A stretch of 64,000 bases of DNA from Chaetoderma sp. LZ-2023a (GCA_034401795.1 CM067374.1:129958901-130022900), one strand, 5' to 3'; positions 1-12,429 are shown, numbered from the stretch's first letter. Numbers and translations: made by a program. The notes: generated by a model from the sequence alone, not told the origin.

Positions 1-870
1 CTCTAACATCTTGTGCCCTTGCGCCTTGCACCTGGTGCCCAGTCGCCATCTCATGAGTAGTCTGAATGCATTCGACTACCCAACGAGAGATAGTATCCAT
101 GGATGCGGCGCCATAAGGCTTCTTACGCCAGATCCACAGGTGTCTATCGTTCGACCGTAACGAGTCAGTCCGTTTCTTGTACTTAGTCAAAGCACGGACC
201 GGGCACCAGACACTGGCATCACGATCAAACCTTGCTAACTTCGGTATTATGATCGCTTTGCCGGGATATCTCAAAGATTGATTCTTTGACATAAACTCTG
301 CTCTTGGGAGAAGACGCAGACCCTCTCCGGAGACAATAAATCGGTCCCTCTCTGCCGAAAGCGCATGGATCTCACTGCGCCTTCTAGCTGAGGAAGCTGC
401 CAATAGAAAAACCGCCTTTAGAGTCAAATGCTTTAGACTAGCCGAACGCAACGGTTCGAAAGGGTGCTTGGCCAGTACATTAAGCACTAAAGATAGACTC
501 CAGGCTGGAATGACTACCGGTTGTCTCGGTCGGAGATTGCTCATTCCCTTCACCATCACATTTAACTGGGCCACCTCTGGACTATCCCTGTTGGCTAGAC
601 AAGGGATAACTGATGCCAAAGCTGACTTGTATCCAGCAATTGTGACGGGAGCTAGTCCTGAAAGGAACAGCTCACAGAGAGTCTGCTATTTGCTGAATAG
701 TGGATTGAAAGGTATCAATACCCTTTTCTTCACACCAGTCTGCAAATCTGTTAACCTTGTTGTTATATGACTTGAAGGTTGACCTCCTTCTCGCAGCCGC
801 GATGAAATCAGCAGCTTGTCGAGAAAAGCCTTCCGACGTGGAACGTTGTTTGATAACATCCACGCAGTCA
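1..870 (-). pseudogene. DIRS tyrosine recombinase, N-terminal and central part
   Basis: The minus-strand reading starts with an SAM-like N-terminal domain (RRRSTFKSYNNKVNRFADWC, about 790-730). It continues past 670 through a region containing LRPRQPVVIPAW and a catalytic-core stretch (SARRRSEIHAL, about 390-360). Then come NQSLRYPGKAI and CPVRALTKY, which are typical of DIRS/Ngaro recombinases. The enzyme would integrate the circular DNA intermediate in place of a DDE integrase. The C-terminal H-x-x-R and Tyr lie outside the window. It is reached from the upstream polyprotein only by a frame change near 880, so it is broken, separately translated, or affected by a sequencing error. Confidence 0.8.
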
Positions 871-899
871 ATTTGAACATTTCGGGACGCTCGTGTAGG

Positions 900-2548
900 A
901 AGCGTCCCTTGGCCTGGGAGATTATGTTCGGAATCTCGGGCAACTGCACTGGGTTTTCCACCAGCAGATCTAGCAGATCCGTGAACCATGCCCTGCTGGG
1001 CCAATACGGCGCTATTAGCAGGACCAGACACGGTTCCTCCCTGATCTTCAACAATACCTTCGGCAGAAGAATGGTGGGTGGGTACGCGTAAGCGTGCATC
1101 CCTCTCCAGCTTATCGCCAGAGCGTCTTTCTAGACGGCATTTGGATCTGTAATCGGCGAGACATAAGTCATGATTTGAGCATTTTCCCTTGTGGCGAACA
1201 AGTCCACGTTGGGTTTGCCCCAATGCTCGAAGACCCTTCGTAGAACTGGAGGGTTGAGGGACCATTCTGTTGGCAGAATTCTCTGTCTGCGAGACAAAGC
1301 ATCCGCCAGAATGTTCAATCGCCCATGAATGTGAGCTGCTTTCAAAACAACCGAGTAATTCCTGCACCATTGAATCAAGTGCCACACTTTGATACACAGT
1401 GTGGGTGACCTGGTCCTGCCTTGGCGATTTATGTATGATACGGCCGTCGAATTGTCCGACCGTATCAATATCACCTTGCCCCTGATCATCGGAAGAAACT
1501 CTTCCAACGCCAGTTCCACTGCCATCATTTCCAACAGATTGATATGCAGCTGGCTCTCCTGGAGAGTCCATGTGCCTGAGACCTGGTGTTCTCCCAGGCA
1601 GGTCCCCACCCCTCCAGCTATGCATCCGTGTACCCATACAAGATGCGACATTATCGGCTCCAAAACTGGCACCAGTTTTGACAGGGGTTCTGTTCTCTGT
1701 TTCCACAGAGACATCAGATACAACTGGATAGGTCTTCGCATTAGAGCAGCGTACGGGATCACCTGCTCCATGGAGACCATCATGCCCAGCATCTGAAGAA
1801 ACCGCCTCGCCTGAATGTGGTTTCCCACTCGAAAACTCTTGAGGATGGCTAACAGAGACACCACTCTGGGCTCTGACGGGTAAACCTGCCCTCCTCGAGA
1901 TCGAATCGCATCCCCAAATAAACGAAATCTTGAGTGGGTGTCAACTCGGATTTCTCCTTGTTGACTATCCAGCCTAGATCTGAAAGTAACTTCAGAGTCA
2001 GAGCAGTATCCACGTTCAACCTGGCTGCCGAGTCTGCCTTGATCAGCCAGTCGTCTATGTAGGTGTGTAGAGGCACGTTCTCTTTTCTGAGAAACGCTGT
2101 CACCGCAAGGACCACTCTTGTGAAAACCCTTGGAGCTGTCGACAGGCCAAACGGGCGAACAATAAACTCCCATACTTGATTCTGAAACGCAAATCTCAGA
2201 AACCTGTGACAACTCCTGTTCATCGGAATGTGGAAATATACATCTTTCAGATCGATCGATACATACCACATTCCCTTCCTCAATCCTGCCATTACCGACC
2301 TCGGCGTTTCCATCTGGAACCGAGGCGTATGGATAAACCAATTTAATGGCCTGAGATTGAGTACGGGTCTCCATCCCCGTGTTCTTGGGGACAAGGAACA
2401 TATTGGAATAGAAGCCTGGAGTGTTCTGGTTCGCTGGTTTTATTGCGAAACGCATGAGCCTTCCACCCACCATAGACGCCTCGACGTTTAACGGGGTTGT
2501 CCGGCTCGCGGTCCGCTCCCCCCCTTTCTTAACGAGAGAGAGAACCAT
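900..2548 (-). pseudogene. DIRS reverse transcriptase / RNase H polyprotein
   Basis: The RT lies in one frame from about 2394 to 1860 (RPVLNLRPLNWF, a DLKDVYFHIP catalytic block, and YIDDWL near 2060 in place of YxDD). RNase H follows in another frame from about 1850 to 1130 (LIRSDNSTAVSYINRQG, then HIHGRLNILADALSR). Downstream of one TAG at about 1128 the reading goes on with DALAISW and the DIRS-typical AYAYPPTILLPKVL block (1110-1050), ending near 900. The product would copy element RNA into cDNA. The -1/+1 shift near 1850 lies in a non-repetitive stretch, so it looks like damage rather than programmed frameshifting. Confidence 0.85.
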
Positions 2549-2617
2549 TTCCGTCTTGGCTCGGCAGGTATAAGTAGCACCGCTGTCCAGGCGGATATGA
2601 AGGGAGCTCTCGTACCC

Positions 2618-4619
2618 TCAGGTACGATCCGCTCCCTTCTTTCCGCCCTTGGAGGACTTACCCTTCCCCTTGCCCTTCCTGCCTCTAGGGTGATCAGGAG
2701 CAACATTGGGGAGGGTAGGGGCCTCCACAACCTTCCTGGCTTTCTTAGCCAGCGGCGGCTGAGAAAATCCAGACGAAGCAGGAGTCGCAGCAGGCTTAGC
2801 TTTCGCCTTGCCTTTCTGCTTCTTCGAAGGTTGGCCAGCTAACGGTTTCCCTACAGCCCCTAGTGCGTGCGCTTGCCGCACTAGCTCCAGCTGTAAGTTT
2901 ACCGCCAACCGATTCTGCGCAATGCTGGCAGTGTCCTCTAGGATGGCCTGCGCCTGGCCACCGAAGATGCTAGGCCCTGTCAGGGGTGTCCCAAGAAGAC
3001 GCTCCCTGACTGCCGTAGCCGGACACATATGGTCAAGAACCATCTGCCTCCTGGACTTTGTCACACGCGCTTGCACCCTTGCCAGTGCGTCCATAGACAG
3101 CACCAAGCCGTCATTGACGCACGAAAGCGCCACAGGTGGCACAGGGTGGCCTGGCCCGGCTTCAGCCCACACCGACTGAAGAAGGCGATACGAATGGTTG
3201 ACAGCACTCATAGCTGCCCTCACACCCTCATCGCATAGGGACAGGACTTCCTCCTGGTGTGCCTGGGACCTGTCCACAAGTGCCGGACCGGGGCCACCCG
3301 CCCCAGCACTCTGAACACCCAGAACCCATCGGTCATCCTCGGTGACCGACGGTACCACACCATATCTGTCGTATTCCCCCCCGCGGAATACGACACCTTG
3401 CCCGCACCTCCCTGAAGGCCGCAGGGAGCTGGCCCTTGGTCGTGAGCTGCTTGCTATAAATAGCATCCAGCAACTCTATGAACCGTGGATCCAGTCCAAC
3501 CGACTGGATCCGGGCTGCGGGCAAGATCCCCGTCCTAATCGATGCAACCGACAGACGGGGCACATCCTCCTCGGCCGTGGCCGAAACTACAGACGGGTCA
3601 ACCCTGGCTAGCCAAGCCAGAGCCTCCGACCAGTCTACTTCCGAGGAGGACACACCTGTGAACACGTCACCCGTTGACGCATTCACGGGCCTGCCAGCCA
3701 CGGCCTCCCGGCAAGGAGTCGCGGCTGACACGCCAGGCACTCCGGTACCAAACGGTTCCGCCGCCACACCATGAAACACACCAGTCCATGGGGTAGGTCC
3801 GCCCGGAAAACCGTGCGGACCCGTAGCAGACGCGGAACCGTGGCCAGACACGGGCGCCACCGGCACCCCATGTCTGACCGCCGGACCAGGCGAGATAGGT
3901 GAGTACCACGCCCGGCCCGGCACACCGGTCACCGTGTCGGCTGGCGTCAAACCAACCGTCACAGGACCGGTGCCTGGTACCAGATTGGCCTCAACCACGG
4001 GCTCCGCCCTGGCTTGCGCCAAGCCAGACAGATGGAGGACGGTTCCGTCCAGGACAGAATCGACCTCCATATTCTCCACCCATGGCATCACAGGCCGCAG
4101 CAACCTCTCCTCCTCGGCCTCCTCGTCTTCAGACTCCGAAGAGTCGTCACTAGACGAGGAAACCGCGGAGCCGTCCTGGCAGACGGCTCCCACACCTGAC
4201 GGACCGGCCACCGCTACTGGACCACCCGGAGGTGGCCGCAGAGAGACAGAACCCGTCAGGCCGGAGCCTGACGGGACTGCCAGGGGGCCGTACGAGACGG
4301 CTCCCTCGGTGACCAGTCCAGAACCCTGTCCTAGGACAGGGTCCGTACCAGACATGGGGAGAAACTGCCTCCCAACCTTCGGCAGCAGTGACGACACCAG
4401 CGTGGGCAGAACGCTATGCAGAAAACCCTGCATAGCCGGACCGAACCACGCCGGCGGTGCCATCTCCGCCACCTCCAGCTGGGGACGTGGAGCGCCCCCA
4501 CCGGCCGAACCGGATGCTCCACGATTTACCTTCGCACCGCCTGACCCCGCATCAGACCCAGCCACATCCTTCTGGGCAAGGAACTTTAACATCATATCCG
4601 CGGACCACACTGCACACAC
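2618..4619 (-). pseudogene. DIRS gag-like protein in two overlapping frames
   Basis: The first part (4619-3333, 428 codons) is low-complexity and rich in Gly, Pro, Ser and acidic residues. The second (3466-2618) ends in a strongly basic tail with KKQKGKAKAKP and RKGKGKGKSSKGGKKG, as expected for nucleic-acid binding by DIRS Gag. Both frames encode a similar short stretch around 3380-3430, so one single-base shift there, next to a C-run, accounts for the break. No zinc knuckle is present, which fits DIRS. The start at 4619 is the first ATG of the long frame. The GC content is clearly higher than that of the neighbouring non-coding DNA. Confidence 0.7.
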
Positions 4620-5370
4620 ATTACACCTACTATCAAGGTTACATGGAGTACACCTAAAACAGACATGGTCCTTAAACAGGACCCGTACGAATTTGTGGCA
4701 CTCGTCACATGATGGCGGGGCTGGCTTGACCTATAAATAAGCACAAATCTACAATAAGCAAGCGGAACGAGACACAGATGGAAGGCAGACAATTAATTTT
4801 CAAATAATTTGACCATAAATGAACTGTAACCCTCCCGCACCCCACCCCGCAACGTTACAGTAAAGATCGCATTGATTATGACGACAAGAACGAAGCGGGC
4901 ATAAATACACCCATACTTATCCTCCAGGATGTATAAAGGAACCAGGAATCATATCGCATAGCATTCGGGGTATATTTACCAATCAATATAAATTATACTC
5001 CTAACGAAAGCCGAAACGATATGTGAAGAAACAACAAAATGTAAACAAACTGCTGTACCACACGGTAAAACCGCAGACCGCACATCTAATCAAGAATTTT
5101 GACACCACCGATCATTGCAAACTGATCGTGATAACACGTAAACTTGAACATTCCAAAGTTTCCGGTACCATTTTTAGTACGCAGCACCCAGAACAAGATG
5201 CGCGAATTAATGAAAAAAAATTTTCTTCACATAAACATCCGAGCATTACGGGTGTGACGTCACCCGCTCGGATCCTACGGAGAACGACGTCAGCCGATAT
5301 TCGTGTTAGAAATACTGTAGCAAACACCTATTTTCATATCTGCCGATCGCCTGTTGGGGTTTAAAGAAGG
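4620..5370 (-). other. Presumed 5' non-coding/terminal region of DIRS copy 1
   Basis: There is no coding signal. Upstream of gag (in minus orientation) the sequence turns AT-rich. A palindromic CRE-like site, GGGTGTGACGTCACCC, lies at about 5251-5266 and a second GACGTCA at about 5286. This would be the place for the left inverted repeat and promoter of the element. The partner end is outside the window, so the repeat cannot be verified. Confidence 0.35.
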
Positions 5371-7339
5371 CGATCATCCGGCATATCTCGTTGTTAACAC
5401 ACGTCCCAGATTCTTTGGGGTCAGAAATTGGAACATGCGACACAACGAAATTTAGAGACCTAAGTCTTTTAACTATGGATAATAAGGAATTATACAACCT
5501 GGTTATCATCGCCGGTATCCATATTATCCAATTATCCTTGCAAGAGAATCACTAGCTATCACAATCACAGACAAAAGACTTAGATATTAATCCTGAATCT
5601 CTCCACTGCGAAAAGCATGTATGCTCTTGTTGCTATGCAAACAAGAATGAGCTCTATGGTAGACGGGTACTTGGCAGTTGGGAGCCGAATACCCGGTTCC
5701 AAGGAGTCGGTAAAGCTTTCTAAGTCTATAGTCCTAGAGCCAGCTGTCAGGACCAGCTGTATATCAGAAGTAACAGAATGGTGAGTATTGATCGAAGGAG
5801 AAACCAGTTGTGGGCCGCTGTCTGTCATGGACCATATAATCTCAAATGACGCACCCAACTTCCTGCCCCATCTCTTGCACACTGATTGGTTTCCTCACCT
5901 TTAGAGTTACGCCTTTTTAGGAACTTCAGTGACTATAAAAGGAGATGCCTAGCAGACTCCATGTGTGGCTTTAAAACTGACTTTCGATAACTTCTGAGTC
6001 AAAGTTATTCATTTCCTTACGACAACCATTATATTTTTTGTCTGTCCTCAGCATAGACTCTTGTTGGCCACCGTTCTTGTTAGAGATTAAACAACTAGAT
6101 GGATATTGTTTCCAGCTGATACTTCCAGGGGAACACAAATTCATTCCCTAATTCCACAGTGTTATCAAGGAACTGTTAGAGATGTCCATGCCAGCTGACC
6201 GGCCATGTGGCTATTGAATCCTTATACTATGTACAATTTGATAGGCCAGATTATCAAACTGACGCTCTGGACTGTTTCGATTATCGAATGAATTAGCTAT
6301 TAGTCCAGGTGACTCATCAGTCCAATGACGCGCTATGCATTATGGACAATACAATCCCACTGTCAGTGAACGTGGCCCAACAAAGATGATCTATGTTGAC
6401 AACCAAGAGGAACATATTTGAGCTAAGGACTATCGCCAATGAAAATTGATTGATATCATGATGATGATGATGATGATGATGATGATCAATCATCATCATC
6501 TATATGGGTAAAGAACATGCCAAATTTGTTTGAATTCCGTCCAACGGTTGAGAGAGAGAAAGAGAAAAAGAGAGAGAGAGAAAGAGAGTGGGGGCGGCGA
6601 TGGGGAGCGAGAGAGAGAGAGTGAGGGAGAGCAAGAAGGAAATTTTGGCCCACGTTTCTATTCATTACCCATTTATCAATAATCTCCAAGCCAACAAGAC
6701 AGGAACGATGAGTGAGACCAGGGGCGTAATCGTGAACGGCTTGCAACCCACACCCGAATCAAACCACGTTGGAGAGTATGACGGCACAATCTATTATGAC
6801 ATCATAATGATGATGTCATAATGACTCCAGAGCAGGGCTATACCCGGCGCAAGCCATGACCCCTCCCCGAACACGGCCCCAGGTCGACAAGATAATCATC
6901 GACCCCTAGAGAAATTTATCAACAACTATTCATCCTTTCTCTTTGTTCCCACGAAAGAAGCGAAAGTGAAACAATGAGTGAGGCCAGGTCGACAAGAAAA
7001 TCACCTACCAAAAAATGACCTTCTAAAACAAAATGTTGCACAAGAGGAATGAGGAGTGAGACCAGGGGCGTGTTCGCAAAATAATATAGATAACAGTTTG
7101 TTAAAAATCAGTGCCGGAGAGTGGAGATGCAATTTAATTAGACTGGAGACCCATGAAATGCAGAAAAAAATCAAGATGGCGGCAATACGAAAACCGGGAT
7201 CACCTTGTGTTGTGATCACTATGGTTAATAATGCTAATTAAATGGTTCTCTTGATGAGAAAACTGGAGGGCACAAACAAAATTCTGTTCAAATTATAACT
7301 TATTAAATTATAATACGTCCCTTCCCACGCACGCCAGGC
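5371..7339. other. Intergenic stretch with simple repeats, no gene seen
   Basis: No open frame with family resemblance was found. It contains an (ATG/CAT)n tract at about 6458-6497, a purine-rich (GA)n tract at about 6551-6632 and an imperfect palindrome at about 6793-6822 (ATGACATCAT/ATGATGTCAT). The short phrase GTGAGACCAGGGGCGT occurs at about 6712 and 7056, with a weaker form at about 6976. Confidence 0.6.
6458..6632. repeat. Microsatellites (ATG)n and (GA)n
   Basis: ATG/CAT trinucleotide repeats that change direction sit at 6458-6497. They are followed by an interrupted GA tract at 6551-6632. Histidine- or serine-rich short frames here are artefacts of the repeat. Confidence 0.9.
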
Positions 7340-8280
7340 CTGGAATCGCTACAGAGCATGTTTTGTAGATCCACAGGCTACTCCAAGTGAAGCCCACTGT
7401 ATTGGAACAATTGCAGTATGACTTTGTAATGGGCTGATATATGTATGCCTGTTCAGTCAAATTCAAATGATCTTTCTTTGAAGTAGATATCTAGTTTGCT
7501 CTTGAATAATTCAAGTGGTGTTGCTTCAACTATTGTAGCTGGCAGTGAATTCCATTGTGGTACCACTTTGTTAGCGAAAAAGTGCTTGCGAATATCTTTG
7601 TTGCTGCACTTTATGTTGAGCTTGAACCTATGTCCTCTGGTCTGTGTAATACTGGATGGCTCGAAAAAGTAGTCCTTATCAATATTATATAGATCCCTGG
7701 TGAGCTTGAATGTTTCAATTAAATCTCCCCGAAATCGTCTATATTTCAGTGACATTAGATTTAGGGCTTCAAGTCGTTCCGTGTAGCTATACGCTTTGAT
7801 TTGCGGGACAAGCTTTGTTGCTCGACATTGAACTCTTTCTAATAGCTGTGATTGCCGTTTCAAGCTTGGTGACCATGCTGAGTTGCAGTATTTGAGAATA
7901 GGTCTCACTAGAGCTTTGTACAAGAGCGTGAAAGTAGATGGGTCAATGTTCTCTTGATTAGTCCTAATGTGCTGTTCGCCTTGGATATTCCCTATATGTA
8001 TATCAAATGAAAGGTTTCTGTCAATATGCACTCTCACGTCTTTTTCTACCTCTGACGTTGATACAGGATGCACATCAGGCATATCTGTCATATAGTATTT
8101 GGTTTGAGGGTTGTTTTTGCCAAAATGTATGGCATGCGTTTTATCTGTCTTGAAAGATAGTTGTCATATCGTTGACCACTTACATACTTTGTCTATATTG
8201 TCCTGAATCTTACTGGTAGCTGGGTTGCCATATATCTTTGTCGTCTGCAAATATTTTTTCAGTGGCAGGTTAGTCCGTCA
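7340..8280 (-). mobile_element. LINE family A, 5'-truncated copy (RT C-terminus and 3' end)
   Basis: On the minus strand an FADD catalytic box lies near 8250. After a frame break, 8091-7453 encodes the RT C-terminal region common to CR1/L2/Jockey-type LINEs (LLYKALVRPILKYC, ERVQCRATKLVP, RRFRGDLIETFK, FFANKVVPQWNSLP). The 3' untranslated end runs to about 7345. A second, even shorter 3' copy is at 24340-24508, which fixes the shared 3' sequence. The truncation point at about 8275 abuts an (AT)n tract and then the hAT terminus. Confidence 0.88.
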
Positions 8281-8286
8281 GGTAGG

Positions 8287-8287
<1 letters not shown>

Positions 8288-8342
<55 letters not shown>
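8288..8342. repeat. (AT)n microsatellite at the hAT left end
   Basis: About 55 bp of uninterrupted AT repeats directly precede the CAGGG terminus of the hAT element. Slippage here probably erased the left target-site duplication. Confidence 0.95.
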
Positions 8343-8345
<3 letters not shown>

Positions 8346-8861
8346 GGTTGGTAAGTTTTGGACACTAGTGGTTTAAACCGTCCGCTCAAAATCGGTTTTG
8401 GACACCTGAAGTGTCCAAAACTGTCCAAAACCTAAAATCCTGGTCAAAAATATTTCTCCATAAGCTTAAATTATATTTTAAGTTGATTAAAACCTGTTAC
8501 TACCAGTAAAGTTAGTTTCAAAAATATTCAGCAGGGTGTTTTCCTTATAATTGAGACTAGACTGTGATTCAGGGATTAAAACCTGGAAGACATACAACTT
8601 AATCTACTGATAGTGCATGTATTTGTCTAAACATTAAGTGCCCGTCTACCTGCTTTAAAATTGCCAACACATATATATACACCGATCATAAGATCACAGC
8701 TCAGACATGTAAGTGACAGTAAGTCTGTTAAGATGTTTTTACTAGTATTAGCTGACTTAGCCCTGCTAGTTAGGTTTTCTCATTGCTTTTTGATAGCTAT
8801 CATGGCTATGTTTATACTACAATATTCCTCTGATACATGTTTACACAACTAGCATACAGTG

Positions 8862-8963
8862 ACTCTCACGTCTTTTTCTACCTCTGACGTTGATACAGGA
8901 TGCACATCAGGCATATCTGTCATATAGTATTTGGTTTGAGGGTTGTTTTTGCCAAAATGTATG
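8862..8963 (+). repeat. 102-bp exact copy of the flanking LINE (8030-8131) inside the hAT
   Basis: The segment beginning ACTCTCACGTC and ending AAAATGTATG is identical by eye to 8030-8131, in the same orientation, and lies 830 bp away inside the hAT 5' region. No LINE sequence continues on either side. It is therefore a local templated duplication rather than a separate LINE insertion. Confidence 0.9.
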
Positions 8964-9136
8964 ACAATTAATACAATTATCAGCTTATTTCATCACTATA
9001 TAATTCTAATCCACTTTCTATTAGAAATCAGTTATTAAGTAAATCTTCTTAATTAAGTTCATCTGTTTAGTTCCTGTCTGGATGTTCTCTCAGTATAATA
9101 TTAACTTTTGATGTTATTTGAAATATTTGATCAAAG

Positions 9137-9322
9137 ATGTATTTTAAGGGTGGTAGGCCTAAGGATCCAATTTGGAAGCATTTCTTAGAAGTTCAGAGTA
9201 GTGGAAAATCATTTGCTAAGTGTAGAGAATGTGATTACAAACTTGTAAATAAAGTAGCAAGAATGAAAGCCCACTATCAGAAGCATGAGACACCGACTCC
9301 AGAACCCATCATCAGTGAAGAG
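9137..9322 (+). CDS. hAT transposase, BED zinc-finger exon
   Basis: The exon opens at ATG 9137 and encodes 62 residues. They contain a BED-type finger: W at position 13, an aromatic F, CRECDYK (C-x2-C, residues 28-34) and HYQKH (H-x3-H, about residues 46-50). The frame runs into a clean donor (GAG|GTAACT at 9323) in phase 0, matching the phase-0 acceptor at 11101. BED fingers bind the terminal repeats of hAT elements. A short in-frame extension past the donor is intron. Confidence 0.82.
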
Positions 9323-9360
9323 GTAACTTCTATATCCCTTAACACATATACAAGATTTGT

Positions 9361-11101
9361 TTGAAAACAATTTGACTGAAAGTAATTGCTATCTTAGAGC
9401 ATGTAACTGCAGTAAAATCCTTTAATAAGATAGCAACTACTTTCAGTCAGATTGTATAATATGAACTGTTGAATATTTAGAAAATAACTTGACTAGAAGC
9501 TGTTGCTGTCTCAGGCAGCAACAGCTTCCAGGCAAATTACTGTCTAAATATTCAACAGAAAATCTGTTAACTTGTAAGGAATTTGCCATTTCTGGTCATT
9601 CATTATTATTGAGAGTTAACTACAGGCTGTAATTATTCAACTATGATGTCTATGCCTTTGAGTGTGGAAGATGGCTGGAGGTATTAACAATAGGCTCTGT
9701 GTGGGGAATCATATCTAAGTTCAGATAACCTGCATGACCAGCAGTCACTTCAGTAGATGTTATGTTGTAACACCTACAAGCGAATGAGCCTTTAATTGCT
9801 ATTATAGTTAACTAATCCAAGTACAGCTAACCCTTTCACCGCTGAAATTACTCTACGCTACATGTAAATGGACTGAACCATAAATATGTTGAATGTTTTG
9901 AAAATAAGTTAACCTGAAAATACACTATGAGAAGCATGAGAAGTCTACTGAAAGTCCTGTTGAACAGGCTGATACAGACAGTGCAGACACACATATCAGC
10001 AAAGACATCAAGATTTTGAAGGTAAATAAAATTAATGCTTAACCCCTTGCCCTCTAATGTCAATAATTAAAAATTCTATATTTTATTGTGACTATACCAA
10101 GAAAACTGGTTTCCATTTTTCAACAATTTTGTTGGGCGATGACAAATTTGTTGAAAATAAAAAAACAGTTTATCTTTTAATTTTATTTGAAAAATGTTTT
10201 TTGTTGACATTGGAGTGCTAGGAGTCCAATATATCTAATACATGCCTTAACCCTTTCACCGATGAATTCCTCAGCTATCATTTTCAAGGACACTATGCAG
10301 GAAAACTGCAGAATATTTTGAAACTAATTTGACTGGAAAACAAATTTACTAAGCCAGCCATTTCAGTGAACAATTTTCAAAAATGTGTGCTAAGTTGTGT
10401 TTAAAAGTCATAATGTACAATGTAAGTACGGTTACTATTCACTGTAATTGTCTTGGCCGCATAGGGGTTATCAACAGGATGTCTCACCTTTAGTTCAGAT
10501 ACCTGAGTTAATTATTCTCTTTGCCATGCTAGTAATAGAGCCAGGTCTGATAATCTCTGATAACCACAATCACATGCTGAGCCTCTTTACAATTCAATGG
10601 TATAGGTGTGATAATTGGCCTGTGAGGGCGCTGGCTTAAGATTAGAAATAACACACAATGATCTGCTTAACCCTATACTTTCTGCAACCCAGGGTTTTCA
10701 AAAATACTCTTGCCTGAATACCTTTACTACAGTAATATTATGAAAACAATTTGGCATAGCACACTAACACCCTTCAGATAGACTGATGCAAACAGTCAAA
10801 CTAATATTCAGCAAGTCCCAAAGTTTCGAAAATAAATAAAAACATGCATTTATTTGACAGAAGGGTGGTCTATCTTTAACTCTATCCATTCCAAATTTTA
10901 AATGTATTGAATTATGACATAAAATTAATTACTTTTGAAAATTCAACATAGGAATGACTGATTTTGTTGCAATGCCAGTCATTTCAATGTAAATTTTTAA
11001 AAAGATTATCATATCTTGTCCCCAAATGGCTTGGACCAGGTAGGGTGTATATCTACATTTGGCTTATATAGCACATGTAATATCCCTTTTCTTTGTTTCA
11101 G
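9361..11101 (+). other. hAT intron with decayed duplicates of an exon-like module
   Basis: Between the BED exon and the transposase exon lie repeated units of 300-450 bp. Each contains 'AACCCTTTCACCG(C/A)TGAA' (9829, 10252) or a weaker form (10671), followed by a TTTTGAAAATAA-like block. The unit at about 9918-10021 encodes HYEKHEKSTES in the style of the BED exon end (HYQKHETPTPE) and ends in a GTAAAT donor. A more decayed version sits at about 10765-10840. A fold-back repeat lies at 9465-9560. The real acceptor is the pyrimidine tract TTCTTTGTTTCAG ending at 11101. Confidence 0.55.
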
Positions 11102-12429
11102 CTGGACAAACCATCAGCTGCACCATGCACAAAGCGACTAAGAGAAGAATTGCCATCACAATCAGCACCACCCTCACCAACCTGTCCAGTTCAATTTTCA
11201 ATTCAACCCGATCTGAGCCGACATTGTATCACTACCACCTCAGCGATGAAGTCAGCAATAGATATAGAAGTTGCGAGGTTGTTTTATGCTTGTAACCTTC
11301 CATTTTCAATGGCTGAACATCCGCAGTTCATAAAAGTTGTTAGTATGCTACGCCCAGGATATAAACCCCCTTCACGTAAACTGATTGGTGGAAAGCTTCT
11401 AGATGCTGTGCATGATCAGGTGACAGAGGATATGAAGGTGATTCTTGATGGCAAGACAGCAACATTAGTGGAGGATGGGTGGAGTAACATTCACAATGAA
11501 CCTATCATAGCATCCTGCTTGCAAGTAGAAGGAAAGAGCTTCTTCCTAAACAGCTTTGACACTGGTTCTATGACTAAAAGTGCTGAAAACTGTAATGTGA
11601 AGTGTCAAGAGACAATACAATATGCTAAGACAAAATACAACTGTACAGTTAAGAGCATTGTCACAGATAATGCAAAGAACATGGAAAAAATGCGTGACGG
11701 TTTGAAGGCTGATGACAATGATCTTATTGTCCATGGCTGTTCTGCACACTGGCTAAACTTACTAGGGCAAGACATAACACCGGATACGCTAATTAAGCAT
11801 GTAGTTGAGATTCAAAAATATTTCAGGAATCACCACAAGCCACTATCCTGGCTCTCGGAATGTATTGGTAGTGTTAAGCCACAGCTTCCTTGTGACACTA
11901 GATGGAAGAGTCAACTCGTGTGTATTGACTCCTTCATTCACAACCGTCCACATTTCATGAAAATTGTACAAGACCATGAAGGAGAAATAGATAATTCTAT
12001 TGTCAAGAAGATAATGGACTTTAACCTGTTTAGAAATGCAAGAGACTTAGCCGAACAACTTCGGCCAATTTCAATAGCAATTGACACATGTCAGAGTGAC
12101 ACATCAACACTAGCCGATGCATGCCATGTTTGGCTTGAATTACTAAACAACACTCTGCTAGAACCACACAAGAAAACTCTGTTAGCACGTTTCTGCAAGG
12201 CAATCCTGCCAGAGCATCTTGTCGCATACACATTACATCCAAAGTTTCAGGGCGAGATGCTGGTAGCAAAACAGTTTGAAGAAGTGAACAATTGGATAAT
12301 AGCTAAGAACCATAGCTTTATAGCAACATTTATTGCATACCAGGCTAAAAGCAGCCCATTTCCTGCATCATATTTCTGTGATGCTGCAGTTCAAGTGCCT
12401 TCAGTGACATGGTGGAAGGCCTTGAAAAC
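11102..12429 (+). CDS. hAT transposase, main exon (5' part, cut by DIRS insertion)
   Basis: This part gives about 442 codons in phase 0 after the acceptor at 11100-11101. Features seen in order are the DUF659-like block with DGWSNIHNEP (first catalytic Asp), IVTDNAKNM (second Asp region), HGCSAHWLNLLGQDI and the conserved W-W near the end (TWWKALKT). These are hallmarks of DUF659/hAT transposases, which excise and reinsert the element through an RNase H-like core. The frame is open and free of stops up to the DIRS insertion at 12430. It then runs meaninglessly into the DIRS terminus until 12535. The true C-terminus resumes at 19871. Confidence 0.9.

Larger units (their letters stand above)
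1..5370 (-). mobile_element. DIRS-like retrotransposon, copy 1 (3' end outside window)
   Basis: Read on the minus strand the order is gag-like protein, reverse transcriptase/RNase H, then tyrosine recombinase, which is the DIRS layout. There is no aspartic protease or DDE integrase. The 3' end with its inverted terminal repeat and internal complementary region lies beyond position 1. The coding parts are GC-richer than the surroundings and only mildly damaged (frameshifts near 3400, 1850 and 880 and one TAG near 1128). This copy is therefore much younger than the second DIRS copy at 12430-19870. The outer 5' limit is not resolved and 5370 is a guess. Confidence 0.85.

Noticed and set aside
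468-770. Plus-strand 100-codon frame
   Set aside because: It is the antisense shadow of the DIRS tyrosine recombinase, which shows clear family motifs on the minus strand.
3934-4740. Plus-strand 268-codon frame with Pro/Thr/Ser-rich protein
   Set aside because: Antisense of the GC-rich DIRS gag. No domain is visible and its composition mirrors the minus-strand frame.
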